Assembly: GCA_937928085.1 (NCBI GenBank)
Contig: CALFVU010000001.1
Coordinates: 1 to 59,864, forward strand
From: an uncultured bacterium
Lineage (GTDB): Bacteria; Spirochaetota; Leptospiria; Leptospirales; Leptonemataceae
Direction: 5' to 3'
DNA length: 59,864 nt
The position numbers and the translations under genes were made by a program. Below are positions 52,024-59,864 of this stretch, piece by piece. The notes beneath the pieces were generated by a model. That model saw only the letters and a program-made list of their open reading frames with translations. It searched no databases and had not been told where the DNA came from. Positions within the stretch are counted from its first letter, which is position 1, and the number at the start of each line of letters is the position of its first letter.

Positions 52024-53787
52024 ATGGAATCAGAACTAAAAGAAAATCATTTAACTTTGTCTAAAGTTAGTGATATTGTTTATAAAATTAATTCTGAACA
52101 AGATTTACATAGTTTACTAACTACCATAATGGATACAGCAAGAGATTTATTAAGGGCTCAAGCAGCATCTTTATTACTATACGAAGAGGAGACTGGAGAT
52201 TTAATTTTTAACATTGCCCGAGGGGATAGAAGTAGTATATTAGCAAAAAGTAGAATTCCAGCTGGAAAAGGGATAGCAGGAGAATGTGCAAGACTAAAAA
52301 AACCAATTATTGTAAACGATGCTCAAAATGATCCAAGATTGCATCGTGATATTGATGAGACAAGTGGTTTTGTTACAAAAAAATTAATTGCAGTTCCTAT
52401 GATGGCAAGAGAAAAGCTAATCGGTGTATTAGAAGCAGTCAACACACTTGATCATAGAGATTTTACAAAACGAGATGTGAAACTTTTAATGTTTCTTTCA
52501 GGTATGGCGGGGATTGCCATTCAAAATCGACGATTATATGATCAACTTAAACTACGAGTGGAGGAATTAAATTGTATTTATGAAATTTCACAAACAATTT
52601 TTCAACAAGATCATATCGATACATTATTAGATGAAATTTTACACTCTATAGAAAAAGTTTTAGAAGTAGAAAGGCTATCCATAGTTTTAAAAGAAGGGAA
52701 TTCTAATGATTTTTTTGTTAGAAAAACGTTAGGATTTGAATTAGAAGAAAAAGATATTCGAATTGATCCCAATCATAGCATTAGTTCTATCGTTTTAAAA
52801 ACAGGAGAACCTCTGTTGGTGAAAGATATGGTAAAAGATTTAAAAATATCTGTGGAAAATGCAGGAAGATACAAAACACAGTCTTTTATTTCGGTTCCAA
52901 TTAAAAAAGATAAAGAAATTATCGGGATTTTAAATGCAGCGGATAAGAAAAATCGATTGCCTTTTGATGATTTTGAATTAAAAGTATTACAAACTGTAGC
53001 TACTCAACTGTCTTCAGCTTATCAAAGAATCGAGAATAGAAAAAAAGAATTCGAAATAAGAATTTATAAAAAAGATTTAGAGACTGCAGCGGAAATTCAA
53101 AGAAATTCTTTACCGGATATTCCTCAACAAATTGCTGGAATGGAAATTGCTGCTGGTTATAAAACTTGTAGAGATGTAGGTGGTGATTTTTATGATTTTC
53201 ATTATCATAGTGATAACTTAATTTCTTTAGTAATGGCAGATGTTTCAGGTAAAGGAGTTCCTGCAGCACTTTTTATGGAATATGCAAAAACTTTATTAGG
53301 AAGCTTTATCCCAAGATTTTTGCATCCTGTAAAAACTCTAACTGAAGTTAATGAAGAACTTATGAGAAATTCTCGAATGGGACTTTTTGTAACTGTAATG
53401 CTAATTCAGATCGAGAGAGATTTAGAAAGGCTTAGAGTAGGATCAGCTGGTCATAATCATCAAATCTTATATAGAAAGCGTTTAGATCAAATTGAATTAC
53501 TTTCTGCAAAAGGACCTCCTTTAGGAGCAATACCAAATGCAGAATATAAAGAAAAAATCTATCATTACGAAAAAGGAGATCTTTTGATTCTATATACAGA
53601 TGGAATTACAGAAGCTTATAGAGAAAATTATGAGCAATATGGGGAAGATAGACTTTTTCAAATGATTAAAAAAAATGCAGAAAAAAGCCCTAAAGAATTG
53701 GTAAAAACTATCTTTGATGATGTGCAAAAGTTTATTGAAGGTTTTGAAATGATGGATGATGCTACTTTGATGATTGTTCGATTATAA
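52024..53787 (+). CDS. GAF-GAF-SpoIIE protein phosphatase (RsbU type)
   Basis: A 587-residue cytoplasmic protein. Two GAF domains (about 15-165 and 185-335; SLLLYEEETGDLIFNIARGD, FISVPIKKDKEIIGILNAAD) are followed by a coiled linker and a PP2C domain with all metal-site motifs: DVGGDFYDF (about 383-391), MADVSGKGVPAALFM, LYTDGITEAYREN and MMDDATLMIV. It should dephosphorylate a partner, such as an anti-anti-sigma factor, in response to a ligand bound by the GAF domains; the partner and ligand are unknown. It follows metF by 8 bp. Confidence 0.9.
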   Translation: MESELKENHLTLSKVSDIVYKINSEQDLHSLLTTIMDTARDLLRAQAASLLLYEEETGDLIFNIARGDRSSILAKSRIPAGKGIAGECARLKKPIIVNDAQNDPRLHRDIDETSGFVTKKLIAVPMMAREKLIGVLEAVNTLDHRDFTKRDVKLLMFLSGMAGIAIQNRRLYDQLKLRVEELNCIYEISQTIFQQDHIDTLLDEILHSIEKVLEVERLSIVLKEGNSNDFFVRKTLGFELEEKDIRIDPNHSISSIVLKTGEPLLVKDMVKDLKISVENAGRYKTQSFISVPIKKDKEIIGILNAADKKNRLPFDDFELKVLQTVATQLSSAYQRIENRKKEFEIRIYKKDLETAAEIQRNSLPDIPQQIAGMEIAAGYKTCRDVGGDFYDFHYHSDNLISLVMADVSGKGVPAALFMEYAKTLLGSFIPRFLHPVKTLTEVNEELMRNSRMGLFVTVMLIQIERDLERLRVGSAGHNHQILYRKRLDQIELLSAKGPPLGAIPNAEYKEKIYHYEKGDLLILYTDGITEAYRENYEQYGEDRLFQMIKKNAEKSPKELVKTIFDDVQKFIEGFEMMDDATLMIVRL

Positions 53788-53933
53788 AAATTTTTTATTA
53801 TCTTTAAATTTTAAACAAAATTTAATATATTCTATCTAGAAGATACATATCATTAAAAAACATCACTAAAAAATCATAAAACATATAAAATAAGAAACTT
53901 GACAAAAAAAACGATCTATAAATATTAAAATCA

Positions 53934-54242
53934 ATGCTAAAAAAACGTATTTTTTTTGTTCTTTGTATTTTGTTTCTAGCTTTAAGTTGTTTACAAAAAG
54001 AAGTTAAAAACCAAAATCGGAACTCTACAATAAGTAACGAAAATCACGAAAGGATCGATTGCAATTATTATTGGCCAGCAAGAAATATACATGTTTGTAT
54101 TAAAGATATGCCCATTTTCGAATGTGAAAGCTTGTTTTCTTCTGGACAATTTCTTAGAGAAGAACATTGTTTTTGTGATAAAAATCATAGGGAAAAAAAT
54201 TTTATTAAAGGACAAAGTTATATTCAATACGATTGTAAATAG
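53934..54242 (+). CDS. Small predicted lipoprotein
   Basis: A 102-residue protein with signal KKRIFFVLCILFLALSC and lipidation Cys19. The mature part has several Cys (CNYYW, VCIKDMPIFECE, EHCFCDK, YDCK) that could form disulfides. No family is recognised. No ribosome binding site precedes the ATG, and a TTGACA (53899-53904) with TATTAA (53923-53928) would start the RNA almost at the ATG. The next lipoprotein gene begins 10 bp after the stop. Confidence 0.65.
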   Translation: MLKKRIFFVLCILFLALSCLQKEVKNQNRNSTISNENHERIDCNYYWPARNIHVCIKDMPIFECESLFSSGQFLREEHCFCDKNHREKNFIKGQSYIQYDCK

Positions 54243-54252
54243 GAGTTATTAT

Positions 54253-55563
54253 ATGAAAAGAATAATGGTAATGTATTTAATATTTCTTGTATTGCTTTTT
54301 TGCAATAAAGGAAATCCAAATCAACCTCAGAAAGGAAGGAAAGTAGCTTTGGTTTGCGAAGGACAAAATGCAATTCGATACCATTACGATCCCGAAACAG
54401 GTAGCGTAGTAGAAAAAGGTCCTGTTCAACTACCCAAAGATATGAATTGTAAAAAAGCTCAAGATTTAGAAGAAAAAGAACTTATGAAGTTTCAAAGAGA
54501 AGGGAAGTGGATTCAATATTATAAAGATTCTACGAATATTCTTGCAGAAGGAGAAAATAGAAATAACAAAAGAGAAGGTGAATGGAGATTTTATGATCAA
54601 AAAGGAAATTTAACAAAAACGGTTCCGTACAAAGAAGGAAAAAAAGAAGGTAAAGAGATCACTTATTTTGCCGGAACAAAAATCATAAAATCTGAAGGTA
54701 GTTATATAAACGATCAAAAAGAAGGAGAATGGATTTTTTATTCTGATCCAAAGCATCAATGTATAAGTAAAGGTATGTATAAACAAAACAATAAAGAAGG
54801 GGAGTGGGTAGAATGTGCTGAAGATGCGCAAACAAAAACCTGGTATATTTCATTTAGAGGAAATTACGTTAAGGACTTAAAGGATGGACTTGTGGAAACT
54901 TATTTTCCAAATGGAAAAATTTCTGCAAAGGGAAAGTATAAAGCAGATCTAAATTGTAAAGAAAATCCTCCTCCTGAAGGTGTACAATTTTGTGAAAAAA
55001 AAGTTGGAAACTGGATCTTTTATTTTCCAAATGGAAATATAATGGAGGAAGGGAGTTATGATGCTCAAACAGGAAAACGAACAGGATTATGGAAAGAATA
55101 TTATACTACAGGTAAGCTAAGAGCTCAGGGGAATCGCGATCACACTAAAACTGGACGATGGACTTTTTTTGATCCATCAGGTAAAATGATAGGTCAATAT
55201 GATTTTAAAGGAAATGATTTTATGGCTAATTATTGTGTTGAGTTTAAAGATGAGAAAAAGATAGCTGAGGGTCCCTGCACAGCAAAAATGATTAAATATG
55301 ATCCAGAGAAAGATACGTTAATCTTTTCTGATGGAATGAAACAAGGTAAATGGAAAGGTTTTTATCAAAATGGTACTTTAGCTTGGGAAGGTGAACTGAT
55401 TATGAATAAAAGACAGGGACCCTGGAAAATTTATGATGAAACAGGGAAATTAATAGGTGAAGGCAACTATAACATGGATAAAAAAATTGGCTTTTGGAGA
55501 GAATTGGTAGACGGAAAATATATAATGAAAGAATATGACCAATTTGGACGATTAAAACAATAG
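54253..55563 (+). CDS. Lipoprotein with YwqK/MORN-variant repeats
   Basis: Start chosen at ATG 54253 (AGGAG seven bases upstream), giving 436 residues; the longer frame to 54091 overlaps the preceding gene. It has a signal and lipobox (YLIFLVLLFC, Cys17) and then at least eight repeats of the MORN_2 type (KREGEWRFYDQKGNLTKTVP, GSYINDQKEGEWIFYSD, KQGKWKGFYQNGTLAWEGEL). Such proteins are often annotated as YwqK-family antitoxins, but no toxin gene is adjacent. It is probably a surface protein. A wzz-like gene follows by 10 bp. Confidence 0.8.
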   Translation: MKRIMVMYLIFLVLLFCNKGNPNQPQKGRKVALVCEGQNAIRYHYDPETGSVVEKGPVQLPKDMNCKKAQDLEEKELMKFQREGKWIQYYKDSTNILAEGENRNNKREGEWRFYDQKGNLTKTVPYKEGKKEGKEITYFAGTKIIKSEGSYINDQKEGEWIFYSDPKHQCISKGMYKQNNKEGEWVECAEDAQTKTWYISFRGNYVKDLKDGLVETYFPNGKISAKGKYKADLNCKENPPPEGVQFCEKKVGNWIFYFPNGNIMEEGSYDAQTGKRTGLWKEYYTTGKLRAQGNRDHTKTGRWTFFDPSGKMIGQYDFKGNDFMANYCVEFKDEKKIAEGPCTAKMIKYDPEKDTLIFSDGMKQGKWKGFYQNGTLAWEGELIMNKRQGPWKIYDETGKLIGEGNYNMDKKIGFWRELVDGKYIMKEYDQFGRLKQ

Positions 55564-55573
55564 TGAGGTTTTT

Positions 55574-56386
55574 ATGGAGACAAAAACTCAAAATAAAGAA
55601 AAACAAGAACTCTTTTATGAAGACGAAATCGATTTGTTTGAACTTATTTCTATCCTTTATCAGAGAAAGAATATTGTGATTTTAACTACTGTTTTAGCCC
55701 TACTCATTGGTATTGTATTTTCAATTTATCAAAAAGATAAATATGAATTCATAATACGGATCAATCCAGTTATACAGAGTTTTGCTTCAGGTTTGTTTGA
55801 AAGAGACTATAAACTATTTTACTCACAACCTGATAAATTTTCAGGCTTGCTTGATAGAGATTATATATTGTCCGTCTTAAAACTTTTCGAAAATCCTTAT
55901 AAGAATACAAATGTAAAATTTAGTCCGGATAAAAATCCCAATCAAATTCAAGTGTCCATAGAAACACAAAACAAAGAACTTTTTGAACTCCTTCCAAAAG
56001 AAATCAAAGAGTATTTAGAAAAATTTCCTACAATTGCTAACAGAATAAATTTTATTAGATCCCGAGTTTCCATCGAAAAAGAAAATATACAAGAAACTAT
56101 AAAAGATCTGGATCAATTGATTAATCTTCTAAAAAATACGAAAGGTGTAGCTACTTTAGGTTTTGATATTTTTCAAAGTTATTTAACTTTAAAAACAAGA
56201 CTAGAAACTTTAGAGTACCTTGAAAAAAATGAAGATACATTTGAATTGTTATTGGCGGGGAAAGCACAAAGCAAAAAATTCTTAGTAATTGTGATTTCTT
56301 TATTTTCCGGATTGTTTGTTGGGATATTTTTAGCTATTTTTTGGGATTATATAGAAAAGAAAAAGATTTTCTTAAAAAAAACATAA
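55574..56386 (+). CDS. Wzz-like polysaccharide chain-length protein
   Basis: A 270-residue inner-membrane protein with two helices at the ends (IVILTTVLALLIGIVFSIY near 36-54 and LVIVISLFSGLFVGIFLAIFW near 236-256) and a long periplasmic helical part. This is the Wzz/chain-length determinant topology, with the acidic N-terminal EDEIDLFELISILYQRKN box. A Pro/Gly pattern in the second helix is weak. It could set the length of a surface polysaccharide; no glycosyltransferase is adjacent. Confidence 0.75.
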   Translation: METKTQNKEKQELFYEDEIDLFELISILYQRKNIVILTTVLALLIGIVFSIYQKDKYEFIIRINPVIQSFASGLFERDYKLFYSQPDKFSGLLDRDYILSVLKLFENPYKNTNVKFSPDKNPNQIQVSIETQNKELFELLPKEIKEYLEKFPTIANRINFIRSRVSIEKENIQETIKDLDQLINLLKNTKGVATLGFDIFQSYLTLKTRLETLEYLEKNEDTFELLLAGKAQSKKFLVIVISLFSGLFVGIFLAIFWDYIEKKKIFLKKT

Positions 56387-56401
56387 AGTCTTGTTATTTT
56401 T

Positions 56402-57799
56402 TTAATCTTTAAAATGAATAATTCTTTCTTTAGGATCAAAAATTAATTTCTTTTTGAGAACAGAAATTAAGATAGGAAATTTTTTTTCGTAATAATGAAA
56501 TACTACCCCCGGAAAGATTTGATGATGAATTTTTATTTCCACAGGATTAGGATTGTACATATTTTTTTTTAAGTGCTCTATCATTCTTTTTTTTTTATCA
56601 TAAGTTTCTTTATACTTATTGAATATTTCTACTTTGATGGGTATTTGTTTTTTTATACCTTCTGGTATAAAAATTTTATTTTCGATTTTTCTTTGGTATT
56701 CTTTTAATTCATAAGACAATTTAAGAGTTTCTTCCTCTATTTTTCTAAACTCCTCTACTACAGTTTCTAATAATTTCTGGTGATGGTAATGATAACCAAC
56801 ATAAATATGAGTCGTAATCTGACTTTCATTACCTAGGGATCCTGCTTCTAGATATTGATAGAAGGTAGTACTTCCTCCTACAAGTATACTCTTTGAACTT
56901 TCTAACAAGATAGAATCATTACATACTATGTTTGAGTTAAAAATGGAATTTTTTACTATCATTTTCCCTTCGCAATATAGGTTTGTGTTTTCGATAAATT
57001 CAGCTATTACATCTCCTTTACATATGATTGTGCCTTGATTTGCTGTGTTTATACCTTTTTTAACATTTAAATTTCCTAATGTTCTAATGAATCCACTTTC
57101 TATGTTTTCTTCTACTATTAAGTCTTTGCCACAAAAAACAGATAATCCTCGTAAAATATTTTTTTTAACGATGATATTACCATTAAATTTTAAGTTCCCT
57201 TTCTCAATAGAAGCATCCTCTTCTATTATTAGATCCGGACTTACATTTAGGAATTGTTCTTTATATGTAATTACACCATAAATTTTAGATACTCCAAGCA
57301 AACTGCCATCAGCTTGTGTTATGATTTCTATATTCTCCCCTATCGTGATAGGAACTGGTTTTGGTTCTTTAGAAGGAATTTCTTCACCATAGATATTAAT
57401 CCCCGATTTCCCTTTATACGGTGGTTTGATAAGTATGAGATTTTGCTTTGGATGTACGATTTTATAATATTCAATATTTTTGTGATCCACTTTACCATCT
57501 GTTGTAATTGGAATTTTTGGTTCTAACGAGATGAGTAGTGTATAACTTCCATCAATAGATTCTTCTGGGGGTATCCCTTTCGCAATCAGTTCTTTTATAT
57601 GGATATTGGTTTCTTTAGGATTTCTTATTTTTTCTAAAATTTCCATAATTTTTTCTCTTTGGATTCCAAAATGGATTCCCTTTTCCCTTAATAAAAAATT
57701 TATATTTTCTTCGTTAAGGGTTGGTATAGGAGCACCCCTATAAATAAGAAAAAGTTCAAGATTTTCGTTCTCTTCTTTAAGAAGAATTTCCTCTTTCAT
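56402..57799 (-). CDS. FapA-family (DUF342) protein
   Basis: A 465-residue soluble protein of the FapA/DUF342 family. An N-terminal domain of about 180 residues is followed by a right-handed beta-helix with Ile/Val/Gly-rich rungs (GNLKFNGNIIVKKNILRGLS, ESGFIRTLGNLNVKKGINTA, GTIICKGDVIAEFIENTNLY) and a C-terminal coiled coil (VVEEFRKIEEETLKLSYELK). Related proteins influence flagellar or surface functions in several bacteria; the role here is unknown. It is convergent with the wzz-like gene (15 bp apart). Confidence 0.85.
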   Translation of the reverse strand: MKEEILLKEENENLELFLIYRGAPIPTLNEENINFLLREKGIHFGIQREKIMEILEKIRNPKETNIHIKELIAKGIPPEESIDGSYTLLISLEPKIPITTDGKVDHKNIEYYKIVHPKQNLILIKPPYKGKSGINIYGEEIPSKEPKPVPITIGENIEIITQADGSLLGVSKIYGVITYKEQFLNVSPDLIIEEDASIEKGNLKFNGNIIVKKNILRGLSVFCGKDLIVEENIESGFIRTLGNLNVKKGINTANQGTIICKGDVIAEFIENTNLYCEGKMIVKNSIFNSNIVCNDSILLESSKSILVGGSTTFYQYLEAGSLGNESQITTHIYVGYHYHHQKLLETVVEEFRKIEEETLKLSYELKEYQRKIENKIFIPEGIKKQIPIKVEIFNKYKETYDKKKRMIEHLKKNMYNPNPVEIKIHHQIFPGVVFHYYEKKFPILISVLKKKLIFDPKERIIHFKD

Positions 57800-57919
57800 C
57801 TTTTTTTATTTTAGGAAATTCATATGATAATTTTTGTCAATAGATTTTGGATTTTATAATCATTGCTTATGGAATACTGATAAAGAAATTGGACTTAAAG
57901 AACTCAAAAGAGATCATCT

Positions 57920-58831
57920 ATGATTCAGGGAAAAAAAAGAGCTTTAATTTTATCGGGTGGTGGTGCGAGAGGTGCTTACCAAGCAGGTGTTCTAAAGTTT
58001 CTTAAAGAAATGAATTGGGAACCAGATTTGATATGTGGAACATCTGTGGGTGCGGTGAATGCAGTAGCGTTAGGTTGTGGTTTAACTCCTTCGGAGATTG
58101 CTCTTTTATGGAAAACGGTAGAGAAAAAACAAGTTTATCAAATTTCGTTATGGAAACAAATTCAATATTATTTCACAAGAAAAGGTTTTGTTCCTTTAAT
58201 GGATACAGAGCCTCTAAAAAATTTATTACTTCAATTTTTAGATATAGAAAAACTAAGAAAATCAGAAAAAGAAATTATCATTACTGCAGTTAATGTGAAC
58301 ACTGCCCAACTAAAATTTTTTAATCATAAAGTAATTGATATAGAACATATTATGGCTTCTAGTGCGATTCCCATTTTATTTCCCTGGCAATATATTGATG
58401 GGGAACCTTACTGGGATGGAGGTGTAATGGCAAATACTCCTATTTTACCAGCGTTAGAAAGAGGTGTCAAAGAAATCATTGTCGTTTTACTTTCTCCTGT
58501 AGGTGGTCAAAAATTACCTTTACCAAATACAAGAAAACAAGGTATAGAGAGAGTATTTGAACAAAGTTTAATTGGTTCTTATCAATCATTTCTTTCTCAT
58601 CTGGCCTGGCAAAAAAAAATTAAATACCAAAAAGGATTTTTAAGTTTTTTAACCAAAAGAATCATTACCATAGAAGATATACGAATAGGAACTGTTGCAC
58701 CAATAAAAATGTTAGGTTTTAGTTCCCTTTTACGATTTACCCAGCAACAAGCGGATGTATTATTACAAGCCGGTTATAATGATGCAAGATATCAATTAGC
58801 TGAATTTTTTGATCTTGTAGAAAAAGCATAA
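57920..58831 (+). CDS. Patatin-like phospholipase
   Basis: A 303-residue protein of the RssA/patatin family. It shows the oxyanion loop LSGGGARGAYQAGV, the nucleophile S42 in GTSVGAVNA, and the dyad Asp in YWDGGVMANTP. It lacks a signal peptide, so it likely hydrolyses acyl ester bonds of lipids in the cytoplasm or at the inner membrane. AAAGAGATC before the ATG is a weak ribosome binding site. The second radical SAM gene starts 47 bp after its stop. Confidence 0.88.
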   Translation: MIQGKKRALILSGGGARGAYQAGVLKFLKEMNWEPDLICGTSVGAVNAVALGCGLTPSEIALLWKTVEKKQVYQISLWKQIQYYFTRKGFVPLMDTEPLKNLLLQFLDIEKLRKSEKEIIITAVNVNTAQLKFFNHKVIDIEHIMASSAIPILFPWQYIDGEPYWDGGVMANTPILPALERGVKEIIVVLLSPVGGQKLPLPNTRKQGIERVFEQSLIGSYQSFLSHLAWQKKIKYQKGFLSFLTKRIITIEDIRIGTVAPIKMLGFSSLLRFTQQQADVLLQAGYNDARYQLAEFFDLVEKA

Positions 58832-58878
58832 AAATTTTTTTATTTGACAAGTTTTACCTCTTTATGTAAAAAAATTCT

Positions 58879-59829
58879 ATGAGTTTTGCGATAAAAAATT
58901 ATCCAATGTATTTACGATTTTATGAAAATCACTATCAAGAGTTTTTAGAAAGAATAGAAAAAGCAAAATCAATGCTTCAGGAATGTAATGTATGTCCTAA
59001 AGAATGTAGGATCAATCGAAATCATCAACTTGGTTTTTGTAGGATTGGAAATTATGTAAGAGTATCTTCTTTTTTCCCTCATTTTGGGGAAGAAAGATGT
59101 CTTAGAGGATGGAATGGAAGTGGAACTATTTTTTTTACAATGTGTAATCTTCGATGTGTGTTTTGCCAGAATTATGAAATCAGCCAAAATATCGACGAAT
59201 ATTCAAAAGAAATTTCTACTACTGAACTTGCTGACATTATGATATATTTGCAAAGCAAAGGAGTTCATAACATAAATTTTGTCAGTCCGGATCATATCGT
59301 GCCATTTCTTTTAGAAGCTATTTTTATAGCAATACAAAAGGGGCTTACCATTCCATTAGTTTACAATTCAAATGCATTTTCTTCTATAGAGTCCTTGCAT
59401 TTACTTGATGGAATCATTGATATTTATATGCCAGATTTTAAATTTTGGGATGAAAAACTTGCAAACTTATATTTAAAAAACGAAAATTATCCAAAAATAG
59501 CTCAAAATGCAATTTTAGAAATGTATCGACAGGTAGGAGATTTTGAATTTGATTCTTATGGTCTTGCAAAAAAAGGATTATTGGTAAGACATTTAGTAAT
59601 GCCGAATTGTGTGGGGGATTCCAAAAAAATTTTAGATTTTTTAGCCAACATATCTAAAAAAATCTATCTTAATATTATGGATCAATACAGACCTGCAAAT
59701 CGAGTGTTGATTCAAAAAGATGTATACAAAAACATTAATCGTACTCTTTTTCGGGAAGAATTCAAAGAGGTGGTCCAATATGCGTATTCTTTGGGTTTTG
59801 AAATCATTGAACCTAGTCAAATTTTTTAA
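58879..59829 (+). CDS. Radical SAM protein, pyruvate-formate-lyase-activase-like (AmrS-related)
   Basis: A 316-residue protein. The radical SAM cluster is C89-C93-C96 in TMCNLRCVFCQNYE, and an N-terminal cysteine group (CNVCPKEC at 36-43 with C54) precedes it, as in the COG1313 group related to AmrS and PflA. Other landmarks are INFVSPDHIVPF and IYMPDFKFWD. The substrate is unknown. TTGACA at 58844-58849 may be the -35 element of its promoter; no ribosome binding site is evident. Confidence 0.8.
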   Translation: MSFAIKNYPMYLRFYENHYQEFLERIEKAKSMLQECNVCPKECRINRNHQLGFCRIGNYVRVSSFFPHFGEERCLRGWNGSGTIFFTMCNLRCVFCQNYEISQNIDEYSKEISTTELADIMIYLQSKGVHNINFVSPDHIVPFLLEAIFIAIQKGLTIPLVYNSNAFSSIESLHLLDGIIDIYMPDFKFWDEKLANLYLKNENYPKIAQNAILEMYRQVGDFEFDSYGLAKKGLLVRHLVMPNCVGDSKKILDFLANISKKIYLNIMDQYRPANRVLIQKDVYKNINRTLFREEFKEVVQYAYSLGFEIIEPSQIF

Positions 59830-59864
59830 AATAGAATTGATAAAATTTTAAATACAAAAAACAT

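Noticed and set aside
54253..55563. Antitoxin of a toxin-antitoxin pair
   Set aside because: YwqK-type repeats are often given that name, but this is a lipoprotein and there is no toxin-like gene beside it.
1..59864. tRNA, rRNA or tmRNA genes
   Set aside because: I looked through the intergenic gaps on both strands for cloverleaf landmarks (GGTTCGAATCC-like T arms) and conserved rRNA blocks and saw none.

Overview
The window is a gene-dense, very AT-rich stretch (roughly 30 % GC by eye) from a Gram-negative bacterium. At least eight predicted lipoproteins have loose lipoboxes (FINC, FVYC, IFNC, FYSC, FLYC and similar). Together with several SpoIIE-type phosphatase-like proteins, a FapA/DUF342 protein, a YwqK-type repeat lipoprotein and a parAB plus rep locus of the kind known from Leptospira replicons, this points to a Leptospirales-like spirochaete. 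The assignment is an inference; there is no rRNA in the window to settle it. Core genes (htpG, tyrS, trpS, thrS, ksgA, metF) make the backbone chromosomal.

Layout. 1-4.2 kb (- strand): the 5' end of a transketolase gene, then a coupled operon of a MoxR/ChlI-like AAA+ ATPase and two ArsA/Get3-like ATPases with complementary active-site losses. 4.3-8.6 kb (+): radical SAM protein, class I aminotransferase and htpG behind a CIRCE-like operator. 8.6-10.5 kb (-): two lipoproteins around a degenerate SpoIIE-like protein. 10.5-16.8 kb (mainly +): mqnA, mqnP-type UbiA, a LON-domain protein, ubiX, tyrS and a PP2C phosphatase; ubiE follows at 24.2 kb, so much of a futalosine-type menaquinone pathway is here. 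17-24.1 kb (-): DHH-like membrane protein, Rieske protein, TlpA-like lipoprotein, a DprE2/DprE1-like pair and a large coiled-coil protein. 24.2-28.9 kb: ubiE, divergent NAD kinase, DUF2062 protein, zinc phospholipase C-like protein, HEAT and HAMP proteins. 29-40.2 kb (-): very large TPR and PEGA-like lipoproteins, ksgA, a ComEC without its metallo-beta-lactamase domain, trpS, and a thrS without TGS domain.

40.3-50 kb is different: a 1.1-kb non-coding AT-rich gap with a decayed reading frame, small unknown genes, a degenerate NtrC-like regulator, then parA-parB-rep and a tail-fibre-like repeat protein directly behind rep. It carries the most structured non-coding DNA of the window: two palindromes sharing TCGGATATCCGA upstream of parA (candidate partition site or operator), a candidate pseudoknot in the rep leader, a 12-bp inverted repeat containing ATACCCCTC, and a 23-bp-period array of ATACCCCTC-like iterons inside rep. 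I read it as a plasmid- or phage-plasmid-type replication and partition module carried in, or integrated into, the chromosome.

50-59.9 kb: a membrane protein resembling a voltage-sensor domain joined to an extracytoplasmic loop and HAMP domain, metF, a GAF-GAF-SpoIIE phosphatase, two lipoproteins, a Wzz-like protein, FapA, a patatin-like lipase and a second radical SAM enzyme. I saw no tRNA, rRNA, CRISPR array or intact insertion sequence.
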